Shown here in pieces: positions 42,654-51,912 of a stretch of 64,000 nt of DNA (positions within the stretch are counted from its first letter, which is position 1; each line of letters starts with the position of its first letter). The notes beneath the pieces were generated by a model, which worked only from the letters and a program-made list of their open reading frames with translations, was not told where the DNA came from and made no database searches. A program made the position numbers and the translations under genes. Origin of the DNA: an uncultured Clostridia bacterium. GTDB taxonomy: Bacteria > Bacillota > Clostridia > Oscillospirales > Acutalibacteraceae. The stretch is taken from NCBI GenBank assembly GCA_946500295.1, contig CAMMVF010000006.1, positions 51,419-115,418 of the forward strand. Direction: 5' to 3'.

Positions 42654-44969
42654 TTATATTACATCCATCTTTAGACCACTATCATCAGCGGTGAGCGAGA
42701 TAGCGCTGATTTCGCCTTCACGGTGAGTTATAATCGCTGTTGCAATTTTATCTTCAACATCTCTACGGATAGTTTGCCTGAGATTTCTGGCACCGCTTTG
42801 AACTCCAAAGGCTTTATTGGCCAAATATTCCTTAGCTTTCTCATCATAGGTTAGTTTAATGCCCTTTTCCCCCAGTGTGTCAATGTATTCGGAGAGCATC
42901 AAGTCTGCTATTTTGATAAAATCGTTCTTTGTGAGTTCGTTAAAAACAATAATTTCATCAACACGGCTAAGAAATTCCGGTCTTAGAAACTCGGACAGAG
43001 CTTTCATTACCTTGTCTTTGTTAGCAGCCTGTTGTGTTTTACCAAAACCTAGAGCGCCCTCTTTCTTATTGCTTCCGGCATTTGAGGTCATAATAATTAC
43101 GGTATTTTCAAAGTTTACGTCTCTACCGTGAGCATCAGTAAGTCTGCCTTCATCCAAAATCTGAAGTAGGATATTGAGTACATCAGGATGAGCCTTCTCG
43201 ATTTCATCAAAAAGAAGGACGCTGTAAGGACGGCGTCGTACCTTTTCTGTGACTTGACCCGCTTCGTCGTAACCGACATATCCCGGAGGGGAACCAATAA
43301 TCTTAGATACCGAGTGCTTTTCCATGAATTCTGACATATCAAGCCGTATTAGTGTTTCCGGTGTATCAAAAAGCTCCTCAGACAAAACTTTTACAAGTTC
43401 GGTCTTTCCTACCCCGGTAGGTCCAACAAAAATAAAAGATGCGGGGCGACGTCGCGGACTAATTTGAACACGACTTCTGCGAATTGCCGCAGAAACAGCC
43501 TCTACTGCTTCATCTTGACCAATTATCTTCTCCTTAAGCTTATCCTCTATATTCGCAAGCTTACTCAGTTCATTTTCCTGAATTCGCGATGCCGGAATCC
43601 CCGTCCATAACTCAATTACTTTTGTTAAATCTTCCTCTTCGACCTTGCCTCCCAGGGCTTCATCCTGAATTTTGGCAGCGTTTTCTTGTACTATTGCAAG
43701 CTCAGAGCGAACCTTGGCAAGCTTCTCATAGTCGATATTTTCAGGATCAGATGTAAGTTTCTCCTGCTGATATAAAAGTTTACGTTCAGAGGCTTTATAT
43801 CCGTCGTATTTTTCCAACTGCTTATTTCTGAGCGCTGCACTTGCACAGGCTTCGTCCAGAAGATCAATAGCTTTATCAGGTAAAAAACGGTCGTTAATAT
43901 ATCGCTCGGATAGCACTACAGCTCTCCTTACCATCATATCAGGTACAATTACTCTATGGTATTTTTCATAATACGATTTAACACCGGTCAGAACCTCAAT
44001 TGTCTCTGCTATAGAGGGCTCAGAAACCTTTACCGGTTGGAATCTTCTTTCTAAAGCTGCATCCTTTTCAATGTATTTCCTATACTCATTGAAAGTAGTT
44101 GCGCCGATAACTTGTATCTCGCCTCTTGAAAGTGAAGGCTTTAAAATGTTGGCAGCGTTCATCGTTCCCTCAGCATCACCTGTTCCGACAAGATTATGCA
44201 CCTCATCGATGAAAAGTATAATGTTGCCGGCAGCCTTTACCTCCTCAGTAAGACCTTTTATACGGCTTTCAAATTGCCCGCGAAATTGTGTTCCTGCAAC
44301 TAAGGCAGTCAGATCGAGCAAATAAATTTCCTTATCCTGGAGTCGATATGGTACATTGCCGGAGGCGATTCTAAGGGCAAGTCCCTCAGCTATTGCAGTT
44401 TTACCGACACCCGGCTCACCGATAAGACAGGGGTTGTTTTTGCTTCTGCGACAAAGAATCTGAATTACTCTTGCTATTTCTTTATCTCTGCCTATCACAG
44501 TGTCAATCTTACCACTGCGTGCTTTAGCTGTAAGGTTCTCACAGTAGGCATCAAGATTTTTTCGTTTTTTACCCGACTTTTTATCCTTTGAATTATTTTT
44601 AGTAGCAGAATTTTTCTCATCCTTTTTACCGTTAAAGTAATTTTGGAAAAAAGGAAATGTAGGTGCGCCACCCGGAGAAAAATCTCCATCCTCGCTGTTG
44701 TTATTCTCGTCAAGATTATCATCAGGCGAACCCAACATTTCCGCAAAACTTGGCATTTCACCGTTCTCAGACATCGCCATAAGGTTATCTACTTGTTCCT
44801 GAACATTATCAATATCTTCATCAGAAATTCCCATTTTTTCCATCATATCGGTAACAGGCTTAATACCAAGCTCTTTGGCACATGACAGGCAATATCCCTG
44901 CGGCTCAGCAGAGGCGTTTGATGAAACAAAAACCACAGCAGGTCGTTTTTTACATTTACAACAAAGCAT
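42654..44969 (-). CDS. clpE: Clp ATPase, ClpE-like (N-terminal zinc finger)
   Basis: A 771-residue HSP100 unfoldase with two AAA+ modules. Residues 1-30 form a zinc finger, CCKCKKRP...YCLSCAKEL, as in ClpE, in place of the Clp_N repeats of ClpC. A low-complexity acidic and then basic stretch (about 70-140) links to module 1, with GEPGVGKTAIAEG and ILFIDEVHNLVGTG. A UvrB/UvrC-like or coiled middle region follows (about 395-455). Module 2 has GPTGVGKTELVK, VLLFDEIEKAH and FLSRVDEIIVF. It probably works with ClpP. It is last in the minus-strand block. No CtsR box was visible before it. ClpC is the alternative name. Confidence 0.88.
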   Translation of the reverse strand: MLCCKCKKRPAVVFVSSNASAEPQGYCLSCAKELGIKPVTDMMEKMGISDEDIDNVQEQVDNLMAMSENGEMPSFAEMLGSPDDNLDENNNSEDGDFSPGGAPTFPFFQNYFNGKKDEKNSATKNNSKDKKSGKKRKNLDAYCENLTAKARSGKIDTVIGRDKEIARVIQILCRRSKNNPCLIGEPGVGKTAIAEGLALRIASGNVPYRLQDKEIYLLDLTALVAGTQFRGQFESRIKGLTEEVKAAGNIILFIDEVHNLVGTGDAEGTMNAANILKPSLSRGEIQVIGATTFNEYRKYIEKDAALERRFQPVKVSEPSIAETIEVLTGVKSYYEKYHRVIVPDMMVRRAVVLSERYINDRFLPDKAIDLLDEACASAALRNKQLEKYDGYKASERKLLYQQEKLTSDPENIDYEKLAKVRSELAIVQENAAKIQDEALGGKVEEEDLTKVIELWTGIPASRIQENELSKLANIEDKLKEKIIGQDEAVEAVSAAIRRSRVQISPRRRPASFIFVGPTGVGKTELVKVLSEELFDTPETLIRLDMSEFMEKHSVSKIIGSPPGYVGYDEAGQVTEKVRRRPYSVLLFDEIEKAHPDVLNILLQILDEGRLTDAHGRDVNFENTVIIMTSNAGSNKKEGALGFGKTQQAANKDKVMKALSEFLRPEFLSRVDEIIVFNELTKNDFIKIADLMLSEYIDTLGEKGIKLTYDEKAKEYLANKAFGVQSGARNLRQTIRRDVEDKIATAIITHREGEISAISLTADDSGLKMDVI

Positions 44970-44998
44970 ATTTCTATCTCCTTTGACAAACTAAAAAG

Positions 44999-45616
44999 TC
45001 ATTTACTCTCTTTCGCTTTTACTGTATGAGCTTCTGTATTTACGGATTTTAGTAGCTTAAAAAACAGTGTTGCGTACATTATAAGGGAAAAAATCATAGC
45101 AACCGTTGTAAGAATCAGAAGAACAGTAATCAAAACTGTGAGTTTTGCGATTAAAGCAGCTCCTCCTATCAACTCAATTCCTACGATTATGATTATCGAT
45201 ATATAAAACACTACAGTCGCTATCTTCCCGTACCATTTTGCGGCAGGCGGTGTTATCTTGCGGTGAAGTAAATATGCTCCGCCCAGCAGCATTATGATAT
45301 CTTTAGCTGCAAGTATTATTACAAGTGGTCTTACGCTGGGTATAAGTATTCCTATACAGATAATAACAGCAACTAAGGTAAGTTTATCTGCAATCGGGTC
45401 AAGTATTTTACCGAGCTTGGTTATTTGATTGAATCCTCTTGCTATCATTCCATCAAACATATCACTTAGACCGGATATCGCAATACAAGCTACAGCAGCG
45501 ATATAGTTACGATTAAAGAAAAAAACTACTAAGGGTATGATGAGCGCTATCCTTATCATAGAAAGGACATTTGGAATTGTAAAGATTCTATCCTCCGGAT
45601 TTTTATTCAAACTCAA
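44999..45616 (-). CDS. pgsA: CDP-diacylglycerol-glycerol-3-phosphate 3-phosphatidyltransferase
   Basis: Makes phosphatidylglycerol phosphate, the first step to phosphatidylglycerol. The 205-residue membrane protein has about five hydrophobic segments and the CDP-alcohol phosphatidyltransferase motif D-G-x2-A-R-x8-G-x3-D-x3-D, read here as FDGMIARGFNQITKLGKILD, then PIAD. The start MSLNKNPEDRIFTIPNVLSM gives TIPNVLSMIRI, usual in PgsA. It lies after cvpA and before clpE. Confidence 0.94.
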   Translation of the reverse strand: MSLNKNPEDRIFTIPNVLSMIRIALIIPLVVFFFNRNYIAAVACIAISGLSDMFDGMIARGFNQITKLGKILDPIADKLTLVAVIICIGILIPSVRPLVIILAAKDIIMLLGGAYLLHRKITPPAAKWYGKIATVVFYISIIIIVGIELIGGAALIAKLTVLITVLLILTTVAMIFSLIMYATLFFKLLKSVNTEAHTVKAKESK

Positions 45617-45653
45617 GTATATCCCTCCAACAACAAAGGCTTCGCATATCGTC

Positions 45654-46349
45654 TCAAGTCAATCTAAAGTCGAAATCGAATATATTGAAATTATAAAACA
45701 ATTTAAATAAATAGGTACTATTTATTACTTCGTCACTCAAAAGTTGATTTGCTGAACCAAAAGCCGCAATAAGCTTCAAAATCAAAATCAACAGCATAAT
45801 TATTACAGTGCCGGAAAACAAACCGAGCACGCCACCTAAAATACGATTAAATTGGCTAAGTACCGGCAGTTTACCGACTTTTAGTATTAGCCTTATCAAA
45901 AATCTCACAGCAAATGATATAAGAATAAATAAAAAAATAGTGGTAAGAATCGAAATAAAGCCGATGATTATTGGCGACAAAACAGATTCAACAGTATTCG
46001 CTGCTGTTAACGAGCCAGACTCAATAGCTGAAACAACTGTAGCGGAGTTAGAAAGGTCCGGATTTAACAGGCTTATAAAAGGTAAATTATCAACTATTTG
46101 GGCGATAACATCCGCTGTATTTTGTCCGATGCTGCTATTTATACTGTCAGATACAGAGTTGATGATACTTTGCTTAAAAAAGGTATCGTACAACCATGCA
46201 GCCAAGGCCTTACCCAAAATAGAGGAAAAGTATGCGGTTAATATTACACCAAGTAGCGAAAGAGCACTGCGCAATGCACCCTTGAGCACACCTTTGACTA
46301 CAAAGAGCGTAAGGATTAGGAGTACAAGCCCGTCCCAAAATATAGCCAT
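45654..46349 (-). CDS. CvpA-family membrane protein
   Basis: A 231-residue protein with four membrane segments (about 5-25, 28-48, 118-145, 165-190). The start AIFWDGLVLLILTLFVVKG leading to GALRSALSLLGVILTAYFSS is the CvpA pattern. The E. coli member affects colicin V production and others biofilm or stress tolerance; the exact activity is unknown. The start at 46349 is chosen because GAGGTGG lies before it. A GTG at 46361 is possible. It follows DUF5711 on the strand, 78 bases on. Confidence 0.8.
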   Translation of the reverse strand: MAIFWDGLVLLILTLFVVKGVLKGALRSALSLLGVILTAYFSSILGKALAAWLYDTFFKQSIINSVSDSINSSIGQNTADVIAQIVDNLPFISLLNPDLSNSATVVSAIESGSLTAANTVESVLSPIIIGFISILTTIFLFILISFAVRFLIRLILKVGKLPVLSQFNRILGGVLGLFSGTVIIMLLILILKLIAAFGSANQLLSDEVINSTYLFKLFYNFNIFDFDFRLT

Positions 46350-46427
46350 ACTCCACCTCACAATCCTCTCTACAGGCTACAATATATCATAAATTAAGAA
46401 AAAATACAACAACAAATTATGAACAAC

Positions 46428-47717
46428 TCAGGTAATACTCACATCTCGTATCTCTGTCATTCCTAAAACATAAACACTGTTGCTGCTGTGAAGCGCTATG
46501 CTTTGGGCATCAACACCGGAATCCGCACTGCCGACTTCTTCACCGACAGTGTTAAAAAACACAGTCTTATCCGCACACAGAGCAGCAATACTACCATTAT
46601 ATATATCAAGATAGCTGATTCTGTAATCAGTGTCACTGATTTTTGAAAGAGTACCATTTTTGTCCAAGTAGATAAGGTGACAGTTACCTCCGTCGCTGGA
46701 TGGAGACAGAGAGATTACACCTGCACTGCTTTGGTCAAAGCTGAATGCAGTAAGTGTAAGCCCATCATATTCATATTTGTCTACGTCTGTATAATTTGAT
46801 TTTATCATCAGAGATTCATTATCACCGACCGCTGCTATAGCTCCGTTATCCATAAATTCACATGAATATATTAAGGTCTCATTCTCTTCTATCACAGCAA
46901 TCGGTTCCTCGTTTTGGAAATCTAGAATATATATTGCCGTCTCAAAACTTCCATTTTTAGAAGTAACAGTAGATACTGCAGCTCTTGTACCATTTTTATT
47001 AAGAGCGAAAGATGTAGCGTAATAGTCCGAAAAATAGTACCTGTATATTTGTTCGTCAGACGAGTTAAATATAGTAAGTTCAGATAGATAACCTTCGGCT
47101 GAAGTTATGAAACCATAAGTTCCATTTTCTGCTATATCTCCTTGAATTATAGGGTTTTCAACTTCATTTTTCACCTTTGTCTCAGCTAAAGTATCGACTT
47201 GGTAGCCGTTGCCGTTTATGTTATATGTGAGAATAAAATTACCACCGATTTTTATAGCAGGCTGAGCAAAACTAATTGGCCGGTTTATTACCTCTCCGGC
47301 AGATTTATTCAAGCACATAAGCGATGTATCGCTGACATATATCAGATTTTTGCCACTATATAAAAAGTTGCCATTACTAACCGTTGTGCCGGAAATAAAA
47401 GTTGGAAAATTATCACCTTGATTGCCGGAGATCCCTTTTTCAATATTATCCAAAACCTTATCCGGAGCAAGATAATTCCAACCGGTAGCTGTTATTACAG
47501 CGAGCAAACAGACCAATAAAATTATGACAACAGTTTTGCTCTTGGAGGAAATTAGATCTCTCTGTATCGTTTTCTCTTCTTTATCCGCATCAATTATATG
47601 TGAGAATCGATAACTTTCCTTCAGTTGCGTGGGTCTTTTAAATTTGTTTTTCTTATTTTTTAGTTTTTTCTTTTCTTCCTTTATTTTATCATTATTCTCA
47701 TTGTTATGCTTTGCCAT
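46428..47717 (-). CDS. DUF5711 family membrane-anchored propeller-like protein
   Basis: A 429-residue protein that I place in DUF5711 of clostridia. The first 30 residues are extremely Lys-rich, followed by a cytoplasmic segment, one membrane segment (about 62-80) and an extracellular region (about 95-429). That region has repeating beta units (IYVSDTSLMCLN, TYGFITSAEGYLSELTIFN, GSIAALCADKTVFFN), probably a beta-propeller. No catalytic residue is evident. It lies between truA and cvpA, 10 bases after truA, within the long minus-strand run. The highly charged tail may contact nucleic acid, ribosomes or lipid. Confidence 0.78.
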   Translation of the reverse strand: MAKHNNENNDKIKEEKKKLKNKKNKFKRPTQLKESYRFSHIIDADKEEKTIQRDLISSKSKTVVIILLVCLLAVITATGWNYLAPDKVLDNIEKGISGNQGDNFPTFISGTTVSNGNFLYSGKNLIYVSDTSLMCLNKSAGEVINRPISFAQPAIKIGGNFILTYNINGNGYQVDTLAETKVKNEVENPIIQGDIAENGTYGFITSAEGYLSELTIFNSSDEQIYRYYFSDYYATSFALNKNGTRAAVSTVTSKNGSFETAIYILDFQNEEPIAVIEENETLIYSCEFMDNGAIAAVGDNESLMIKSNYTDVDKYEYDGLTLTAFSFDQSSAGVISLSPSSDGGNCHLIYLDKNGTLSKISDTDYRISYLDIYNGSIAALCADKTVFFNTVGEEVGSADSGVDAQSIALHSSNSVYVLGMTEIRDVSIT

Positions 47718-47727
47718 TGACTTCTCC

Positions 47728-48495
47728 TTAGTAGTTTACTCTGTTAAGATACAGTCCGCAAGCAGGAGCTGTAGGCCCCGCAAGTTTTCTGTTTTTACCT
47801 TTAATGATATTGGAAATTTCGTTCACTTCTATTTTCCCCTGTGCAACTCTAAGCAGAGTTCCAACCATTATCCTAACCATATTATATAGAAAGCCGTCCG
47901 CCTCAACTCGCATCTCAACCATTTTTCCGTCTCTTGTCACGTGAAAGCTTGTTACTGTTCTAGTAAAATCACCCTTTTCCCTCTTATCAAGAGTACAAAA
48001 GGAAGTAAAGTCGTGAGTTCCAATATATGCTTTAGCGGCAGAATTTAACTTTTCAACATCAAGCTCATATCTATAGTGTAGAGCATATCCGTTTAAAAAT
48101 GGATTTCTCTCTTGCGAGTTCCAAATTTTATATATGTATTCCTTACTCTTGCAAGAATAACGAGCGTGAAAATCCAGCGAAACTTCTTGAGCTGAATTCA
48201 CAACGATGTCAAGAGGCAAAAAACGATTCATAGCAGCTTTGAGTCGTTCAGGAGAAATTTTATGAGTGGTAAGTATATTGATACAGTACATATTTGCGTG
48301 TACACCTGAATCAGTACGGCTGCAGCCTTTAACTGAGAAGTTGTCTCCAATTATATTTTTGAGGGCAGATTGAAATACCTCCTGTACGCTTAGAGCGTTT
48401 TTTTGTATCTGCCAGCCATGGTAGGCTCGTCCATCGTATGCTATTGTTAAAAGAATATTTCTCAGCGTACTGCCGCTGGGAGAAATACATTGCAT
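47728..48495 (-). CDS. truA: tRNA pseudouridine38-40 synthase
   Basis: Converts uridines 38-40 in the tRNA anticodon arm to pseudouridine. From the ATG at 48495 (255 residues) it shows IAYDGRAYHGWQIQ, catalytic Asp62 in GCSRTDSGVHA, DFTSFCT and EVRADGFLYNMVRIM (read as RVEADGFLYNMVRIMVG). AGGAG lies 7 bases before this ATG; a start at 48525 would lie ahead of that site. It overlaps ecfT by 34 bases, and the ecf-truA linkage is common in Firmicutes. Confidence 0.96.
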   Translation of the reverse strand: MQCISPSGSTLRNILLTIAYDGRAYHGWQIQKNALSVQEVFQSALKNIIGDNFSVKGCSRTDSGVHANMYCINILTTHKISPERLKAAMNRFLPLDIVVNSAQEVSLDFHARYSCKSKEYIYKIWNSQERNPFLNGYALHYRYELDVEKLNSAAKAYIGTHDFTSFCTLDKREKGDFTRTVTSFHVTRDGKMVEMRVEADGFLYNMVRIMVGTLLRVAQGKIEVNEISNIIKGKNRKLAGPTAPACGLYLNRVNY

Positions 48496-49277
48496 AATAT
48501 CACTCCTGCCAAAATTATAAGACAAACGAGAAGAGAGACAAAATCAACTCGTCCGAAGTGCAAGCTTTTCATTCTTGTTCTTCCAGTTCCACCTTGGTAG
48601 CAACGGCACTCCATAGCGGTAGCTAATTCATAAGCTCTTCTAAAAGCCGAGACAAAAAGAGGAATCAGCACCGGCACGATAGCTTTGACTCTTTTTGCAA
48701 GTCCTCCGCTTTCCATATCGGCGCCTCTGGCCTTTTGAGCTGACATTATTTTGTCGGTTTCTTCCAGCAATGTTGGCACAAAGCGCAGTGCTATTGTCAT
48801 CATCATTGCTATTTCATGCACCTTCACATGAAATATGGTCAGTGGTTTTAATAGCCTCTCTATAGCATCAGTAAGATCGGTAGGCGAGGTAGTAAAGGTC
48901 AATACTGAGCTTGCTATTATCAAAAGCGCAATTCTTACCGCAACAAAAATTGCGTTGTTTATTCCTGCCTCAGTAATGGTCAAAAATCCAAACTGAACTA
49001 AAGGCTCTCCCCTGCCGTAAAATAAGTTAATGATACCTGTGAACAAAACTATGAACAATATCATTTTAATGCTTTTTAAATATAATTTCACAGATATACC
49101 AGTCAGCAGCATAATAAGGATAATAAATACTCCTACCACAGCAAGAGAAAAATAATTTGAAGTAATAAATATATATACTATAACAGCTATTAAAAATAAG
49201 ATTTTTGCACGAGGATCAAGCCTGTGTACGGGTGAGTTTCCCGGCAAAAACTGTCCCAGGGTTACGTCTTTTAACAA
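48462..49277 (-). CDS. ecfT: Energy-coupling factor transporter transmembrane protein EcfT
   Basis: The scaffold membrane subunit that couples the two Ecf ATPases to vitamin-binding S components. The 271-residue protein has about five or six membrane segments (start PVHRLDPRAKILFLIAVIV is usual for EcfT) and the two Ala-Arg-Gly-type coupling helices near QKARGADMESGG and AMECRCYQGGTGRTRM. It follows ecfA2 and is joined to truA. It is likely to serve many S components, including the one at 29359. Confidence 0.94.
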   Translation of the reverse strand: MLKDVTLGQFLPGNSPVHRLDPRAKILFLIAVIVYIFITSNYFSLAVVGVFIILIMLLTGISVKLYLKSIKMILFIVLFTGIINLFYGRGEPLVQFGFLTITEAGINNAIFVAVRIALLIIASSVLTFTTSPTDLTDAIERLLKPLTIFHVKVHEIAMMMTIALRFVPTLLEETDKIMSAQKARGADMESGGLAKRVKAIVPVLIPLFVSAFRRAYELATAMECRCYQGGTGRTRMKSLHFGRVDFVSLLVCLIILAGVILCNVFLPAAVR

Positions 49278-49300
49278 AGTATCATCTCCCCCATATAAAA

Positions 49301-50155
49301 TTATTGCTTATCAAGAAGAACTTGAAGCTCATTGGCGGCTTGCTCAACCGTTAATACTCCCGAAGGAAGAGAATACCCCCGATCTCTAAGCATGGACATT
49401 ATTTTTGTAATCTGCGGCACTCGAAGCCCCATTTTCTCCAGCTCATCTCCTCGTGAGAATATTTTTTGAGTTTCATCGAACATTGCAGCTCGTCCATTGT
49501 TCATCACAAGAATACGGTCAGCAATCTTTGCTATATCTTCCATGCTGTGAGATACCAGCAAAACTGTATTTTTTCTCTCTTTATGGTACTGACTTATTTG
49601 TGCTAAAAGCACATCTCGTCCTGCCGGATCAAGTCCTGCCGTCGGCTCATCCAATATTAACACATCTGGATCCATGGCAATAACTCCGGCAATGGCCGCT
49701 CTTCTTTTTTCACCGCCGGAAAGATCAAAGGGGGATTTTGACAACAGTTCAGGCTTTAATCCGGTAAATCTGGCCGAAGTATTAATACGGCGTTTGATTT
49801 CTTCATCATCCAGTCCCATATTTTTAGGTCCAAACGCAATGTCTTTTGCTACAGTTTCTTCAAAAAGCTGGTACTCAGGATATTGAAATACCAGACCTAC
49901 ATTAAAACGAACTTTTCTTATCTCCTTTGGTACCTGCCAAATATCAACTCCATTAAGACGTACAACCCCGCTTGTCGGCTTTATTAATCCATTAAGCATT
50001 TGAACAAGGGTGGACTTACCTGAACCGGTATGACCTATTATGCCTATAAATTCTCCCTGCTTAATTTGTATATTAAGCTTATCGTTAGCAACTTTTTCAA
50101 ATGGCGTCCCTTTACCATAGACGAAGGACAAGTCCTCGGTTTCAATTACATTCAT
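49301..50155 (-). CDS. ecfA2: Energy-coupling factor transporter ATPase EcfA2
   Basis: One of two ATPases of the ECF vitamin importer. From the ATG at 50155 (284 residues) it has Walker [14 protein letters not shown] loop [16 protein letters not shown], signature [17 protein letters not shown], Walker [16 protein letters not shown] and switch [11 protein letters not shown]. It overlaps the end of ecfA1 by 4 bases (ATGA), which fixes the start; earlier codons fall inside ecfA1. Confidence 0.95.
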   Translation of the reverse strand: MNVIETEDLSFVYGKGTPFEKVANDKLNIQIKQGEFIGIIGHTGSGKSTLVQMLNGLIKPTSGVVRLNGVDIWQVPKEIRKVRFNVGLVFQYPEYQLFEETVAKDIAFGPKNMGLDDEEIKRRINTSARFTGLKPELLSKSPFDLSGGEKRRAAIAGVIAMDPDVLILDEPTAGLDPAGRDVLLAQISQYHKERKNTVLLVSHSMEDIAKIADRILVMNNGRAAMFDETQKIFSRGDELEKMGLRVPQITKIMSMLRDRGYSLPSGVLTVEQAANELQVLLDKQ

Positions 50156-51027
50156 ATACCTTTCCCCTGTTTTAGCATACTGTCGAGCATTTCTACACAT
50201 TCATCGGCATCTAACGGCATTCGTTCTGATGCAAATCCCCTTCCTCTTAGACGATACATCAGCTCTGTGGCTTGAGGGACATCGAGTCTATGGCGTTTTA
50301 GAAGCTCAACATTTGAAAACACCTCATGGGGAGAGCCTTGTGTTAAGATCTGTCCGCTGTCCATTACAACTACTCTATTGGCTTGTACTGCCTCATCCAT
50401 ATAATGTGTAATTAATACTATGGTAATCCCTTTTTCTTTATTAAGTCTCTTAATGGTATTCATTACTTCATCTCTTCCCTTTGGGTCGAGCATGGCTGTT
50501 GGCTCATCAAGCACCAGACACTGAGGCTCCATCGCAATCATTCCGGCAATAGCTACCCGTTGTTTTTGTCCTCCGGAGAGCTTATAAGGTGCATGACAAC
50601 GATATTCATACATATCTACAGCCTTTAAGGCTTCATCTACCCTACGCCTAATTTCCTTAGGATCAATACCCAAATTTTCAGGACCAAAGGCTACATCCTC
50701 TTCTACGATGCTTGCAACCAACTGATTGTCAGGATTTTGCAAAACAAGACCAACAGTTTTTCTGATGTCGTATCTGTGCTGTTCATCGGAGGTATCTATA
50801 CCATTGACTATTACTTTACCGTCAGTCGGTAACAGCATTGCATTCAAAAGCTTGGCCATGGTTGATTTTCCACAGCCGTTATGTCCGAGTAAAGCTATGA
50901 ATTCACCCTTAACTATATTTAGAGAGATATTATTGAGCACATTATTGTACGATAGAGGTTCTTGCTCATCTCCTTCATCAGACATATAATTAAAGTAAAC
51001 ATTTTCTACCTTAATAAATTCTTCCAT
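50152..51027 (-). CDS. ecfA1: Energy-coupling factor transporter ATPase EcfA1
   Basis: The other ATPase of the ECF module. The 291-residue protein has Walker [17 protein letters not shown] loop [19 protein letters not shown], signature [18 protein letters not shown], Walker [16 protein letters not shown] and switch [10 protein letters not shown]. Its N terminus has an acidic insert ([14 protein letters not shown]). It follows the methyltransferase gene by 9 bases on the minus strand. Confidence 0.95.
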   Translation of the reverse strand: MEEFIKVENVYFNYMSDEGDEQEPLSYNNVLNNISLNIVKGEFIALLGHNGCGKSTMAKLLNAMLLPTDGKVIVNGIDTSDEQHRYDIRKTVGLVLQNPDNQLVASIVEEDVAFGPENLGIDPKEIRRRVDEALKAVDMYEYRCHAPYKLSGGQKQRVAIAGMIAMEPQCLVLDEPTAMLDPKGRDEVMNTIKRLNKEKGITIVLITHYMDEAVQANRVVVMDSGQILTQGSPHEVFSNVELLKRHRLDVPQATELMYRLRGRGFASERMPLDADECVEMLDSMLKQGKGI

Positions 51028-51036
51028 ATTACCACC

Positions 51037-51897
51037 TTAAGACTGCCAAATTGCTGTTGATCCACAAGGCAGAACTAAACCGGTTTCTGTGGTTTTTAAA
51101 CCTATTTCACTACTGCTGAGCTTACCACCGAATTTTTTTCCAAGTATTACTCCCAACATATATTCCATGACAGCAGGCGAAAGTCCGGTTGTGTATGAGT
51201 TAAGCAGGAAAAATTCCGGCGTTTCGCAAAGAACTTTTGAGCACAACTCAATTAAAGAGTATAGCTGCTGTTCAAGCTTCCAAATTTCACCGTTAGGCCC
51301 CCTGCCATAGGAGGGAGGATCCATAATAATTCCGTCGTATTTATTGCCACGACGGATTTCACGCTGTACAAATTTTACACAGTCATCCACAAGCCAGCGC
51401 ACCGGTTTGTCGGAAAATCCCGATACAACTGCGTTTTCCTTAGCCCACTGCACCATTCCCTTTGAAGCGTCAACATGACAGACCTTGGCTCCGGCATTAG
51501 CGCAGGCAAGAGTTGCTCCACCGGTATAGGCAAAAAGATTCAAAACATTTAGCTGTCTTGAACTGTTTCTAATTTTTTGATTCAAAAAATCCCAGTTTAT
51601 TGCCTGCTCTGGAAATACTCCGGTATGCTTAAATCCCATCGGCTTTATCTGGAAACATAAATCGTTATAACGGATTTTCCAGACATCAGGGTGTTTTTTA
51701 TAAATCTCCCAACGTCCTCCTCCGCTTGAGCTTCTGTGATAACGAGCATGAGAATTGTACCAGAGAGGATTCTTCTTGTCTGTATTCCAGATCACCTGCG
51801 GATCGGGTCTGATAAGGATAATATCTCCCCAGCGCTCAAGCCTTTCTCCGCTTGATGAATCTATCAACTCGTAATCCTGCCAATTTGCAACGCGCAT
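51037..51897 (-). CDS. Class I SAM-dependent methyltransferase (RlmI/RlmK-like)
   Basis: A 286-residue methyltransferase. The fold shows the SAM-binding NVLNLFAYTGGATLACANAG and the nucleic-acid-type catalytic motif MDPPSYGRGPNGEIW (D/NPPY/S), as in RlmI and RlmK (RNA m5C/m7G methyltransferases). The N-terminal RWGDIILIRPDPQVIW segment may replace the PUA domain. An RNA target is probable but not shown. It lies 15 bases after glmM and before the ECF genes. Confidence 0.85.
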   Translation of the reverse strand: MRVANWQDYELIDSSSGERLERWGDIILIRPDPQVIWNTDKKNPLWYNSHARYHRSSSGGGRWEIYKKHPDVWKIRYNDLCFQIKPMGFKHTGVFPEQAINWDFLNQKIRNSSRQLNVLNLFAYTGGATLACANAGAKVCHVDASKGMVQWAKENAVVSGFSDKPVRWLVDDCVKFVQREIRRGNKYDGIIMDPPSYGRGPNGEIWKLEQQLYSLIELCSKVLCETPEFFLLNSYTTGLSPAVMEYMLGVILGKKFGGKLSSSEIGLKTTETGLVLPCGSTAIWQS

Positions 51898-51912
51898 ATA
51901 TTCTCCTCCGAA

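Noticed and set aside
42570..45000. CtsR or CIRCE heat-shock operators near clpE
   Set aside because: Only 29 bases separate clpE from pgsA and no tandem heptad or TTAGCACTC-type inverted repeat was found there, nor ahead of clpP.
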